Assembly: GCF_900094575.1 (NCBI RefSeq)
Contig: NZ_FMAE01000005.1
Span: 124,001-188,000 of the forward strand
Origin: Bradyrhizobium yuanmingense
GTDB lineage: Bacteria; Pseudomonadota; Alphaproteobacteria; Rhizobiales; Xanthobacteraceae
Reading direction: 5' to 3'
Length of the DNA: 64,000 bases
In this document: in pieces, positions 46,502 through 55,566 of the stretch
How the letters are laid out: the number at the start of each line of letters is the position of its first letter
Position numbering within the stretch: position 1 is the stretch's first letter
Program-made: the position numbers and the translations under genes
The notes under the pieces: model-generated
What the model saw: only the letters and a program-made list of their open reading frames with translations
Databases searched by the model: none
What the model was told of the DNA's origin: nothing

Positions 46502-46720
46502 GTTTTTGGCTCCCCCGGGTCGCACGCAGACTTGAGGCCATTTCGCGCCTGAGCCCAGCAACCGAAACGTGTTTCGCAATGCAACGCTAGTTGCGAATAG
46601 TGCGGCTCGCGGCCGCTCGATTGTATGAACTGGCCCACACTTTCCGAACTTTCCGTTGCGGTCAGCGGTCGGAAAGTTCGCCGGAGCAGCGCAATCCACC
46701 AGGACTGAGCGACCTCGGGT

Positions 46721-47233
46721 TTGAGCTCGGTAAGGGGCGATATCGGCTTCGGGCATCTGAGCACGGAACGCTTCCTCAATCAGGCAGGTCTGCAGATGGT
46801 CCACGTCCCATACCGGGGCCAGGCGCCGACGACGCTCGCCATCTTTGCCGGCGAGGTCGACATTCTGCTCACCACCACGTCCGATACGCTGAACGAGCAC
46901 ATCCGCTCCGGCAAGGTGAAGCTGCTCGGGGTTTCCTCGCCCGGTCCTTCTCCGGTTGCTCCCGGTGCGGCATCCATCGGCAGTGCCTTGAAGGGCTATT
47001 CGGTCGAAACGTGGTTCGGCATTCTCGCGCCTGCCGGCACTCCGCCAGACGTCTTGGCCAAGCTCAACGCTGCGCTTGGCACGGTGCTGGCGATGCCGCA
47101 AATACGGGATCGGTTTCTCTCCTATGGCGTGGAGGCCAAGGCCAGCACGCCTGCCGAACTGCACGCCCTGATCGCCGCAGAAATCCCGTCCTGGCGCAAG
47201 GTGATCGAGGAACGCAACGTCAAGACCGAATAG
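46721..47233 (+). pseudogene. Remnant of a Bug-family (TctC) substrate-binding protein
   Basis: The frame codes for only the C-terminal half (about 170 residues) of a tripartite-tricarboxylate-transporter binding protein, which normally has about 320 with a signal peptide. Conserved pieces are GFGHLSTERF, MVHVPYRGQAPTTLAIFAGEVDILLTT, LKGYSVETWFGILAPAGTPPDVLAKLNAAL and the C-terminal EIPSWRKVIEERN. The first half and any proper start (only a TTG) are missing, and no tctA or tctB is nearby. It is best read as a decayed gene, possibly truncated when the neighbouring oxidase gene arrived. Confidence 0.75.
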
Positions 47234-47804
47234 CGGACGTTCGGGGAGAGGGGACTGGCCGAGGCGGAAGAGACCTCGAATAGGGCGATCACCAGCCGGT
47301 GGATCGCGGCGTCTGGGCTTCCGCCGACCGCCGGAGCTTGGAGGTAGGCTCGCGCCGCAGCCGCATCGTCACGTTGCCAGAGGAGGAAGCCGCCGATCAC
47401 TTGGGGTACCAGTCGGCAGAACCAGATCAACGTAGCATCGTCGAAATCGCCGCAGGACATTGGCCTGGTGCCCGGCACATCCACAATTCGCATAAGGTAT
47501 ATTATGGAATATATTTATGTACAATGAGATCAATCATTTGGGCGGAATTGCTGACATCCGACCTTCGCCAAAGCCCGTATCTCCGTCTGCGCGTCGGCCG
47601 TCGTCTTAGCTCTTGACGTCTACTGTGCATGGGGTTGTTTTTCAGGTTTTGAAACGGGTCGAGGTCTGCGAAAGCCGATATTGCCGTGACCTTGTCCGGC
47701 TGCAATAAGCGAGGCATCCGCGAGATCGCAGATGACCCTAAGGCCGACCGCCCGTATAGGTTTGCATCTCAGAACAACAACAAACCTTCCGAGGAAGCAG
47801 ACCC
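47234..47804. other. 571-bp gap before TRAP operon
   Basis: No intact gene is supported. On the minus strand a 123-codon frame starting at 47493 (MRIVDVPGTRPM) contains an Ala-rich helix-like stretch, but it matches nothing I recognise and overlaps the Bug remnant. The stretch 47490-47530 is strikingly AT-rich for this genome. GAGGAAG before 47805 is the dctP ribosome binding site. Confidence 0.45.
47498..47513. promoter_or_regulatory. AT-rich palindrome, possible operator
   Basis: TATATT-ATGG-AATATA is a 16-bp inverted repeat within an AT-rich patch (about 47490-47530), about 290 bp before the TRAP operon. Such sites often bind GntR-type regulators of TRAP transporters (family knowledge), but no intact regulator gene is next to it. 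Confidence 0.4.
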
Positions 47805-48836
47805 ATGGTCCTTTCCACGCGCTATTCCCGACGCACGCTTCTCAAGGCTTCCGCCGCGACCGCGGTCCTCGGCGGCCTCGGTGCGCCCCATGTGGCCCGC
47901 GCCCAGAGCGCCGAGTTCACCTACAAGTACGCCAATAACCTGCCCGACACCCATCCGCTCAACGTCCGTGCCAAGGAGATGGCGGCGGCGATCAAGACCG
48001 AGACAGGCGGCAAGTTCGACCTGCAAATCTTCCCGAACAATCAGCTCGGCTCCGACACCGACATGCTGAGCCAGATCCGCTCCGGCGGCGTCGAGTTCTT
48101 CACGCTGTCCGGCCTGATCCTGTCGACCCTGGTGCCGGCGGCGTCCATCAACGGCATCGGCTTCGCGTTCCCGGACTACGACACGGTCTGGAAGGCCATG
48201 GACGGCGATCTCGGCGCCCATGTCCGCGGCGAGATCAAGAAGGCCGGTCTCGAGGTCATGGACAAGATCTGGGACAACGGCTTCCGCCAGACCACGTCGT
48301 CGAGCAAGCCGATCGCCGGCCCCGACGATCTCAAGGGCTTCAAGATCCGCGTGCCGGTGTCGCCGCTGTGGACCTCGATGTTCAAGGCGTTCGATGCCGC
48401 GCCCGCCTCGATCAATTTCAGCGAGGTTTATTCCGCGCTCCAGACCAAGATCGTCGAGGGCCAGGAGAACCCGCTGGCCATCATCTCGACCGGCAAGCTC
48501 TACGAGGTGCAGAAGTACTGCTCCCTGACCAACCACATGTGGGACGGATTCTGGTTCCTGGCCAACCGCAGAGCCTGGGAAAAGCTGCCGCAGGACGTGC
48601 GCACCATCGTCGCCAGGAACATCAATGCCGCCGCCGTCAAGGAGCGTGAGGATACCGCCAAGCTGAACGCCAACCTGCAGCAGGAACTCGCGGGCAAGGG
48701 CCTGACCTTCAACCAGCCGCCTATCGCGCCGTTCCGCGACAAGCTGCGCTCCGCCGGCTTCTATGCCGAATGGAAGGGCAAATATGGCGATCAGGCCTGG
48801 GAGCTTCTGGAGAAGGCCGTCGGCAAGCTGTCGTAG
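47805..48836 (+). CDS. dctP: TRAP transporter substrate-binding protein DctP
   Basis: This 343-residue periplasmic binding protein of the DctP class (mature part begins FTYKYANNLPDTHPLNVRAKEMA) has a Tat-type signal (YSRRTLLKASAAT then AHVARAQ). The conserved arginine loop that binds substrate carboxylate is in LKGFKIRVPVSPLW, with NFSEVYSALQTKIVEGQENPLAII after it. It delivers an organic acid to the fused DctQM protein encoded 30 bp later. GAGGAAG precedes the ATG. The ligand is unknown. Confidence 0.94.
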   Translation: MVLSTRYSRRTLLKASAATAVLGGLGAPHVARAQSAEFTYKYANNLPDTHPLNVRAKEMAAAIKTETGGKFDLQIFPNNQLGSDTDMLSQIRSGGVEFFTLSGLILSTLVPAASINGIGFAFPDYDTVWKAMDGDLGAHVRGEIKKAGLEVMDKIWDNGFRQTTSSSKPIAGPDDLKGFKIRVPVSPLWTSMFKAFDAAPASINFSEVYSALQTKIVEGQENPLAIISTGKLYEVQKYCSLTNHMWDGFWFLANRRAWEKLPQDVRTIVARNINAAAVKEREDTAKLNANLQQELAGKGLTFNQPPIAPFRDKLRSAGFYAEWKGKYGDQAWELLEKAVGKLS

Positions 48837-48866
48837 CGCGTTGGGGCCGTCGAGGTCGGTATCAGG

Positions 48867-50756
48867 ATGGCTCACGTCGAGATCGAGGTGACCGAAGCGG
48901 TGGGCGAGGTGACGTTGCAGTCCCCTCGCCGACCTTCGCTGCTGGCCTCAGTCGAGCGCGTGCTCGGCCTCGTCGTCGAAATCCCGACGGCGATCCTGGT
49001 GGTCGCCGAGATCGTGATCCTGTTTGCCGGCGTGGTCGCACGCTATGGCCTGCACCGCCCGCTGATCTGGTCGGACGAGCTCGCCTCGATTCTGTTCCTG
49101 TGGCTCGCCATGCTGGGCGCGGCGGTTGCGTTCCGCCGCTCCGAGCACATGCGCATGACGGCGGTCGTCGCCAGCGCCAGGCCGGCGATGCGGGCCTATC
49201 TCGATCTGGTCGCGACCTCCTCGGCCCTGGCGTTCCTGATCCTGATTGTGTGGCCGGCCTGCGACTACGCCTATGAAGAAAGCTACATCACGACGCCGGC
49301 GCTGCAGATCTCCAATATGTGGCGCGCCGCCGCGCTGCCGGCCGGCATCGGCCTGATGGCGGCCTTTGCCCTGCTGCGGCTCGCGCGCGCCGCCAACCAC
49401 CGAATGGTTGCGGCCGCCGTGCTGTCGGTTGCGGTCGTGATCGGCCTGTTCTGGCTGGCCGAGCCATTGCTGAGGCCGCTCGGCAATCTCAACCTCATCA
49501 TCTTCTTCGTCGGCGTCGCCGGCTTCTGCGTGTTTGCCGGGGTTCCCATTGCGTTCGGCTTTGGTCTTGCGATCTACGGCTATCTCGCGCTGACCACGCG
49601 CACGCCGGTCATGGTGCTGGTCGGGCGCATGGACGAGGGCATGAGCCACCTCATCCTGCTTTCCGTGCCATTGTTCGTGTTCTTAGGGTTGCTGATCGAG
49701 ATGACCGGCATGGCGCGGGCCATGGTGGCGTTCCTGGCAAGCCTGCTCGGCCATATCAGGGGCGGCCTGCATTACGTGCTGGTCGGCGCGATGTACCTCG
49801 TCTCCGGCATCTCTGGCGCCAAGGCGGCCGACATGGCGGCAGTCGCGCCCGTGCTGTTCCCGGAGATGAAAGAGCGCGGCGCCAAGCCCGGCGACCTCGT
49901 CGCGCTGCTGGCGGCCACCGGCGCCCAGACCGAGACCATCCCGCCCAGCCTCGTGCTGATCACGATCGGCTCGGTCACGGGCGTCTCGATCGCCGCCCTC
50001 TTCACCGGCGGCCTCCTGCCCGGCGTCGTGCTCGCCGTCACGCTCTGCATGCTGGTGTGGTGGCGCTACCGCCACGAGGACATGGGCCACGTCCGCCGCG
50101 CGACGGCATCCGAGATCGGCAAGACCTTCGTCGTCGCCCTGCCCGCGCTCGCGCTGCCCTTCGTGATCCGCTATGCCGTGGTCGAGGGCATTGCGACCGC
50201 GACCGAAGTCTCCACCATCGGCATCGTCTATGGCGCCCTCGTCGGTCTCCTGATCTACCGCCGCTTCGACTGGCGGCGGCTGTTTCCGATGCTCGTCGAG
50301 ACCGCCGCGCTGTCGGGTGCGATCCTCCTGATCATCGGCACCGCAACCGGCATGGCCTGGGGCCTGACCCAATCCGGCTTCTCGCGCTCGCTGGCTGCGG
50401 CCATGACGGGATTGCCGGGCGGGGCTGCGACCTTCATCGCCGTGTCGATCCTGGCCTTCACCATCCTCGGCAGCGTGCTGGAGGGCATCCCGGCGATCGT
50501 GCTGTTCGGACCGCTGCTGTTTCCGATCGCCCGCGCCGTCGGCGTGCACGAGGTGCACTACGCCATGGTGATCATTCTCGCCATGGGTATCGGGCTATTC
50601 GCCCCGCCCTTCGGCGTCGGCTATTATGCCGCCTGCGCCATCGGGCGCGTCGATCCGGCCGAAGGCATCAGGCCGATCTGGGGCTATCTGCTGGCGCTGC
50701 TGGTGGGATTGATCATCGTCGCGATCTTCCCCTGGATCTCGATCGGATTTCTTTGA
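48867..50756 (+). CDS. Fused TRAP transporter permease DctQ-DctM
   Basis: This 629-residue inner-membrane protein joins the small DctQ subunit (about 30-195, four helices, with RPLIWSDELASILFLWLAMLGAAVAFRR) to the large DctM subunit (about 205-629). The latter has PIAFGFGLAIYGYLAL, VPLFVFLGLLIEMTG, VSGISGAKAADMAAVAPVLFPEM and GLFAPPFGVGYYAACAIG. It carries out sodium-coupled uptake of the acid bound by DctP. QM fusions are common in TRAP systems. The CoA ligase gene follows after 21 bp, so import and activation are probably coupled. Confidence 0.95.
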   Translation: MAHVEIEVTEAVGEVTLQSPRRPSLLASVERVLGLVVEIPTAILVVAEIVILFAGVVARYGLHRPLIWSDELASILFLWLAMLGAAVAFRRSEHMRMTAVVASARPAMRAYLDLVATSSALAFLILIVWPACDYAYEESYITTPALQISNMWRAAALPAGIGLMAAFALLRLARAANHRMVAAAVLSVAVVIGLFWLAEPLLRPLGNLNLIIFFVGVAGFCVFAGVPIAFGFGLAIYGYLALTTRTPVMVLVGRMDEGMSHLILLSVPLFVFLGLLIEMTGMARAMVAFLASLLGHIRGGLHYVLVGAMYLVSGISGAKAADMAAVAPVLFPEMKERGAKPGDLVALLAATGAQTETIPPSLVLITIGSVTGVSIAALFTGGLLPGVVLAVTLCMLVWWRYRHEDMGHVRRATASEIGKTFVVALPALALPFVIRYAVVEGIATATEVSTIGIVYGALVGLLIYRRFDWRRLFPMLVETAALSGAILLIIGTATGMAWGLTQSGFSRSLAAAMTGLPGGAATFIAVSILAFTILGSVLEGIPAIVLFGPLLFPIARAVGVHEVHYAMVIILAMGIGLFAPPFGVGYYAACAIGRVDPAEGIRPIWGYLLALLVGLIIVAIFPWISIGFL

Positions 50757-50777
50757 TGCGGTTTAAGGAGGGTGTCG

Positions 50778-52427
50778 ATGAGTGAGCGACAGAATCCGTA
50801 CAATATCGGCCTCGACAAGACGCAAGCCAATTATGTGCCGCTGAGCCCGCTGAGCTTCCTCGCGCGCAGCGCCGCGGTCTATCCCGATCACGTCAGCACG
50901 GTCTATGAAGGCCGCAGCTTCACCTGGGCTCAGACCTATGAGCGCTGCCGGCGGTTCGCCTCGTGGCTTTCGAGCAAGGGCATCGGCGTCGGCGACACCG
51001 TCGCGGCGATGCTGCCCAACATTCCCGCGATGAACGAGGCGCACTTCGCGGTGCCCATGACCGGCGCCGTGCTCAACGCGCTCAACATCCGTCTAGATGC
51101 GCCTTCGATCGCGTTCCAGCTCGATCATGGCGGCGCGAAAATCATCCTGGTCGATCCAGAGTTTTCAGGCGTCATCACTGCGGCCCTGGCGCAGATGACC
51201 GGCCCCAAGCCGCTGGTGGTCGACGTCGACGATGCATCGTTCAAGGGCGGCACCCGCATCGGCGAGATCGAATACGAGGCAGCCGTCGCCGAAGGCGATC
51301 CAGGCTTCGCGCCGATCACGCCGAGCGATGAATGGGACGCGATTGCGCTGAGCTACACCTCGGGCACGACGGGCAATCCCAAGGGCGTCGTCACCCATCA
51401 TCGCGGCGCCTATCTGAACGCCGTCAGCAACATCCTCGCCGGCAATCTCGGCCAGCATCCGGTCTATCTCTGGACGCTGCCGATGTTCCACTGCAACGGC
51501 TGGTGCTTTCCCTGGACCATTGCGGCGGCCGCCGGCATCAATGTCTGCCTGCGCAAGGTCGAGCCGACCAGGATCTTCGAGCTGATCAAGCAACACGGCG
51601 TCACCCATATGTGCGGCGCGCCGATCGTCTACAACACGCTGATCAACGCGCCCGATGCACCAAAGGGCGATGCGGCCCGCCGCGTCGTCGGCCTGATCGC
51701 GGGCGCAGCGCCGCCGGTCGCGGTGCTGGAAGGCGCCGAAAGCATCGGCATCAAGCTGACGCATGTTTACGGCCTGACCGAGGTCTACGGCCCCGCCTCC
51801 GTCTGCGCCGAGCAGCCGGGCTGGGATGACCTGCCCGCCGCCGAGCGCGCGCGCATGAAGCGCCGGCAGGGCGTGCCCTACCCGCTGCAGGAAAGCGTCA
51901 CCGTGATCAACCCGCAAACGATGCAGCAGGTGCCGCGCGACGGCGAGACCATCGGCGAGGTCATGTTCCGCGGCAACATCGTGATGAAGGGCTACCTGAA
52001 GAACGAGAAGGCGACGAAGGAAGCTTTCGAAGGCGGCTGGTTCCACACCGGCGATCTCGGCGTGCTCGACGAGCACGGCTACGTCATCATCAAGGATCGC
52101 TCCAAGGACATCATCATCTCCGGCGGCGAGAACATTTCCTCGGTCGAGGTCGAGGACATCCTCTACAAGCACCCGGCCGTGCTGTTCGCGGCCGTGGTGG
52201 CAAAGCCCGATCCGAAATGGGGTGAAGTGCCCTGCGCCTTCGTCGAACTGAAAGAGGGCGCCAGTGCCAGCGAGGCGGATATCATCGCCTTCTGCCGCAG
52301 CCAGATGTCCGGCTTCAAGACGCCGAAGGCGGTCGTGTTCGGGCCGATCCCGAAGACGTCCACGGGCAAGATCCAAAAGTTCCTGCTGCGCAACGAAGTC
52401 GGCTCGGTGAAGGCGATCTCGGCCTGA
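50778..52427 (+). CDS. Acyl-CoA synthetase (AMP-forming)
   Basis: This 549-residue ANL-superfamily ligase has the ATP-binding loop YTSGTTGNPKG, the VYGLTEVYGP motif, the hinge GWFHTGDLG and the C-terminal catalytic lysine in PKTSTGKIQKFLLR. It resembles medium-chain or aryl-propionate ligases (DmdB-like), but the acid cannot be told from sequence. AAGGAGG lies 6 nt before the ATG at 50778; a GTG two codons upstream is less likely. As third gene of the TRAP operon it probably activates the imported acid (inference). A strong terminator follows. Confidence 0.93.
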   Translation: MSERQNPYNIGLDKTQANYVPLSPLSFLARSAAVYPDHVSTVYEGRSFTWAQTYERCRRFASWLSSKGIGVGDTVAAMLPNIPAMNEAHFAVPMTGAVLNALNIRLDAPSIAFQLDHGGAKIILVDPEFSGVITAALAQMTGPKPLVVDVDDASFKGGTRIGEIEYEAAVAEGDPGFAPITPSDEWDAIALSYTSGTTGNPKGVVTHHRGAYLNAVSNILAGNLGQHPVYLWTLPMFHCNGWCFPWTIAAAAGINVCLRKVEPTRIFELIKQHGVTHMCGAPIVYNTLINAPDAPKGDAARRVVGLIAGAAPPVAVLEGAESIGIKLTHVYGLTEVYGPASVCAEQPGWDDLPAAERARMKRRQGVPYPLQESVTVINPQTMQQVPRDGETIGEVMFRGNIVMKGYLKNEKATKEAFEGGWFHTGDLGVLDEHGYVIIKDRSKDIIISGGENISSVEVEDILYKHPAVLFAAVVAKPDPKWGEVPCAFVELKEGASASEADIIAFCRSQMSGFKTPKAVVFGPIPKTSTGKIQKFLLRNEVGSVKAISA

Positions 52428-52441
52428 CCAGCGGCCAAAGA

Positions 52442-52472
52442 AGCTTCCGCCCGCCTGCGGCGGGCGGAAGCT
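52442..52472. terminator. Strong bidirectional terminator hairpin
   Basis: Perfect 13-bp arms (AGCTTCCGCCCGC at 52442-52454 and its complement at 52460-52472) enclose a 5-nt loop. It lies in the 54-bp gap between the convergent acyl-CoA synthetase and dctP genes. A short CTCTCT tract follows on the plus strand. Confidence 0.8.
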
Positions 52473-52481
52473 CTCTCATCC

Positions 52482-53459
52482 TCACATCTTCTTGTAGGCG
52501 TCGAGCACCGCCTGACCGTCGGCCCCTGCCTTCTTAAGCCAGTCGGCCGTGAGCTGGTCGCCGATCTTCTGGAAGCCGGCCTTCAGTGCCGGGCTCGGCG
52601 GCTCGACAGTCATGCCTTTGGCCTTGAGCTGACCGAGGTACCAATTGGCCTTCTCTTCCCAAGCCTTCCAGCCGCGCGTCTCCGCGGTAGCGGCGGCCTT
52701 CAGGATGGCCTCCTGGGTCGGCTTGTCGAGCGCCTCGAACGCAGCCTTGTTGACGAAAGTGTAGTTCTTCGGAATCCAGGCCTGCACGTCATAGAAGTAT
52801 TTGAGCGACTCCCACGCCTTCGAATCGTAGCCGGTGCCGCCCGACGACATGAAGGAGTTCACCACGCCGGTCGCCAACGCCTGTGGCAGTTCCGCAGCCT
52901 GGATCGTGACCGATTGCGCGCCGACCAGTTCGCCGATCCGCGCGGTCCCGACATTGTAGGCGCGCCACTTCAGACCCTTCATGTCCTCGATCGTGGCCAG
53001 CGGCTTGTTGACGTAGACGCCCTGCGGTGCCCACGGCACCACGAACAGCAGCTTGAGACCTTGCGCGTCGAGCTTCTTGGCGATCGCAGGCTTGGAGGCC
53101 TGATACAGCTTCGTCGCCTCGGGGAAGCTGGTCGCGAGGAACGGCACGACGTCGACGCCGAAGATCGGGTCTTCGTTTTCGTGGATCGACAGCAGCACCT
53201 CACCCATCTGCGCCTGCCCGGTCACCACGGCGCGCTTGATGTCGGGGGCCTTGAACAGCGAGGCGCCCGGATGAACCGTGATCTGGAGCTTGCCCGAGGT
53301 GGCGGCTTCGACGTCCTTGGCGAACGCGACCAGGTTTTCGGAGTGCGGATTGTCCGCAGGATACGCTGCCGGCAGGTTCCATTTGGTCTGAGCCAAGGCA
53401 GGTGTCGCGGCCAGCACAACGCCGGCAATCAAAGATGCGTGGAATAAACGAGACATCAT
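52482..53459 (-). CDS. dctP: TRAP transporter substrate-binding protein DctP (second system)
   Basis: This 325-residue DctP-class binding protein has a Sec signal peptide (MMSRLFHASLIAGVVLAATPALAQ). The mature start KWNLPAAYPADNPHSENLVAFAKDVEAATSGKL and the segment DMKGLKWRAYNVGTARIGELVGAQ place it in a different branch from the rightward dctP. The ATGs at 53459 and 53456 are both possible; AGGAGAA lies upstream. In order of transcription (leftward) it follows dctQ and dctM by 39 bp. Confidence 0.94.
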   Translation of the reverse strand: MMSRLFHASLIAGVVLAATPALAQTKWNLPAAYPADNPHSENLVAFAKDVEAATSGKLQITVHPGASLFKAPDIKRAVVTGQAQMGEVLLSIHENEDPIFGVDVVPFLATSFPEATKLYQASKPAIAKKLDAQGLKLLFVVPWAPQGVYVNKPLATIEDMKGLKWRAYNVGTARIGELVGAQSVTIQAAELPQALATGVVNSFMSSGGTGYDSKAWESLKYFYDVQAWIPKNYTFVNKAAFEALDKPTQEAILKAAATAETRGWKAWEEKANWYLGQLKAKGMTVEPPSPALKAGFQKIGDQLTADWLKKAGADGQAVLDAYKKM

Positions 53460-53498
53460 CGGACTTCTCCTCACAGTCGATCTAGAGAACGGGTACGC

Positions 53499-54812
53499 TC
53501 AGTCTGGGAAAGCGAGCTTCGGCAGGAACGTCACGATCTGCGGATACTCCGTGATGATGAAGACCGCAGCGAGCAATAGCACGAAGAACGGGAAGGCCGC
53601 CCGCGCGACCGTGAACGTATCGCGGCCGCTCATGTTCTGGAGCACGAACAGGTTGAACCCCACCGGCGGCGTGATCTGCGCCATTTCGACGTGGATGATC
53701 AGATAGACGCCGAACCAGACCAGGTCGAGGCCGGCCTGCCTGACCATGGGCAGCACGATGACAGCGGTCAGAACGATCATCGAGATGCCGTCGATCAGGC
53801 AACCCAGGATGATGTACATGATGCTCAGATACAGCGCCAGCATGCTCGGCGTGAGCTGCTGGCCCTGGACCCAGGTGGCGAGCGCGGCCGGAATCCCCGT
53901 ATAGGCCATCGCCGCCGTGGTGTAGGCCGCGCCTGCCAGGATCAGCATGATCATGCAGGTCAGGCGCGTCGCGCTCATGATGCTCTCGAGGAAGTTCTTG
54001 CGCGTGAGCGTGCCGCTCCACCAAGCCAGCAGCAGCGCGCCGGAAACGCCCCAGGCCGCGCACTCCGTCGCCGTCGCAAAGCCGAGAACGAGCGACAGGA
54101 ACACCGCCAGGATCAGCAGCAGGCAGGGCGCGAGCTTGGCGGACTCGCGCAGCTTCTGCCGGAGCGGCATCGGCGGATCGCGCGGCGGAACCTTTGTCGG
54201 GTTGAGCAGCGACCAGATGATGATGTAGCCGGAATAGAGCGCGATCACGAGCAATCCCGGCAGGAAGCCGCCGAGAAACACTTGAAGCACGGAGACGTTC
54301 GCCGTGACGGCATAGACCACCATCGGAATCGACGGCGGGATCAGCAGGCCGAGCGTGCCCGAGCCCGCCAGCGATCCGAGGCTCAGGCCCTTGTCATAGC
54401 CGCGCTTGTCGAGCTCCGGCAGCGCGATCTTGCCGATCGTCGCGCAGGTCGCCGCCGACGAACCCGACACCGCCGCGAAGATGCCGCAGCCGATCACGTT
54501 CACATGTGTCAGCCGTCCCGGCAGCCACTGCACCCAGGGCGATAGGCCGCGGAACATTTCCTCCGACAATTTGGTGCGGAAGAGAATCTCTCCCATCCAG
54601 ATGAACAACGGCAGGGCCGCCAGCGTCCAGGATGAGCTCGCGCTCCAGGTGGTGGTCGCAAGCACGGTGCCGAGCGGCAGGCTCGTGGTGAGCGCCATCG
54701 CCACGAAGCCGACCAGCCCGAGCGAGACCGCGATCCAGACGCCGCTTCCCAGCAGCAGGATCATGACGCCGAGCAGGACGAACGACAGCTCGATCATGCC
54801 GAGACTGGCCAT
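53499..54812 (-). CDS. dctM: TRAP transporter large permease DctM
   Basis: This 437-residue permease of about twelve hydrophobic helices has DctM signatures LPLFIWMGEILFRTKLSEEMF, GCGIFAAVSGSSAATCATIGKIALPEL, GSGTLGLLIPPSIPMVVYAV and VEMAQITPPVGFNLFVLQ. It forms the sodium-coupled translocation core of the second TRAP system with DctQ, whose stop is 2 bp upstream. The longer open frame to 55217 is only a shadow of dctQ. Confidence 0.95.
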   Translation of the reverse strand: MASLGMIELSFVLLGVMILLLGSGVWIAVSLGLVGFVAMALTTSLPLGTVLATTTWSASSSWTLAALPLFIWMGEILFRTKLSEEMFRGLSPWVQWLPGRLTHVNVIGCGIFAAVSGSSAATCATIGKIALPELDKRGYDKGLSLGSLAGSGTLGLLIPPSIPMVVYAVTANVSVLQVFLGGFLPGLLVIALYSGYIIIWSLLNPTKVPPRDPPMPLRQKLRESAKLAPCLLLILAVFLSLVLGFATATECAAWGVSGALLLAWWSGTLTRKNFLESIMSATRLTCMIMLILAGAAYTTAAMAYTGIPAALATWVQGQQLTPSMLALYLSIMYIILGCLIDGISMIVLTAVIVLPMVRQAGLDLVWFGVYLIIHVEMAQITPPVGFNLFVLQNMSGRDTFTVARAAFPFFVLLLAAVFIITEYPQIVTFLPKLAFPD

Positions 54813-54814
54813 GG

Positions 54815-55408
54815 TCAGCCCCCACCGCCCTGCGAGATGCGTTCGACGAACTCTTCCGGAGTTTCGTCGGGCGAGCCCTTCTCGTAGCTCGGACGGTTGC
54901 CGCCGATGACGTTGACCATCTCGTCGATCAGCGCGATCGAGAGGATCACGAGGCCGCCGGCGAAGCCGAGCTGGGGAATCCAGAGCGGAAGCGCGACCAC
55001 GCCCTGCGCCACGTCGTTGAAGCGCCAGGAATCGTAGGTCATCTGCACAGCATGACGGGTGAAGTAGAGAATGAAGGCAGCGGCAATGCCGAGCGCCACG
55101 ACCTCCGCGATCTGCTTGGTCCGCCCGTGCAAGCGCTCCAGCAACAGGCCGACGCGGATCATCTCTCCGCGCTTGAAGGTGTGAGCGAGGCCGAGGAACG
55201 CCATCGCCGCCATGCACCAGGACGCAAAATCATCGCCGGCGGGAATGTTGAGCGCAAACTGGCGCCCGACCGACATCACCATCATGATTGCGAAGATCGC
55301 GACCAAGAAGACGCCCGCGGCATAGCCCGCGCCGAGATAGAGGAGGTCCAGCGCGCGTCGTACCGGTCCCTGAGTCGCTACTTCGTCCTCTGCCAACGCG
55401 ATCCCCAT
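54815..55408 (-). CDS. dctQ: TRAP transporter small permease DctQ
   Basis: This protein of about 197 residues has four hydrophobic helices (about 20-45, 65-85, 100-122 and 145-170) and the DctQ pattern GDDFASWCMAAMAFLGLAHTFKRGEMIRVGLLLERL. It stabilises DctM and binds DctP-loaded complexes. The ATG at 55408 is preferred over a GTG two codons earlier. Being first of the leftward dctQMP operon, its promoter should lie in 55409-55566, where no boxes could be assigned with confidence. Confidence 0.93.
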   Translation of the reverse strand: MGIALAEDEVATQGPVRRALDLLYLGAGYAAGVFLVAIFAIMMVMSVGRQFALNIPAGDDFASWCMAAMAFLGLAHTFKRGEMIRVGLLLERLHGRTKQIAEVVALGIAAAFILYFTRHAVQMTYDSWRFNDVAQGVVALPLWIPQLGFAGGLVILSIALIDEMVNVIGGNRPSYEKGSPDETPEEFVERISQGGGG

Positions 55409-55566
55409 CCTCACACGAGGCGACTCGACGGACCGATAGCATCCGACTGCCGGTCCTGTTTGAATATCGCCCTGCCCAACGCCTGTCTTTCAGACGTTAG
55501 ATCAACATGATGGGGCCGGTGCAAGCAAGGTCTATGCCGGCTGGCAGGAGAATTTCCACCGCGGGT

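Noticed and set aside
46502..47164. 221-codon upstream extension of the DyP-P450 frame
   Set aside because: It overlaps the Bug remnant antisense, and the ATG at 46501 has a strong ribosome site.
47122..47493. 123-codon minus-strand frame as a regulator gene
   Set aside because: No recognisable helix-turn-helix, no ribosome site, and it overlaps the Bug remnant.
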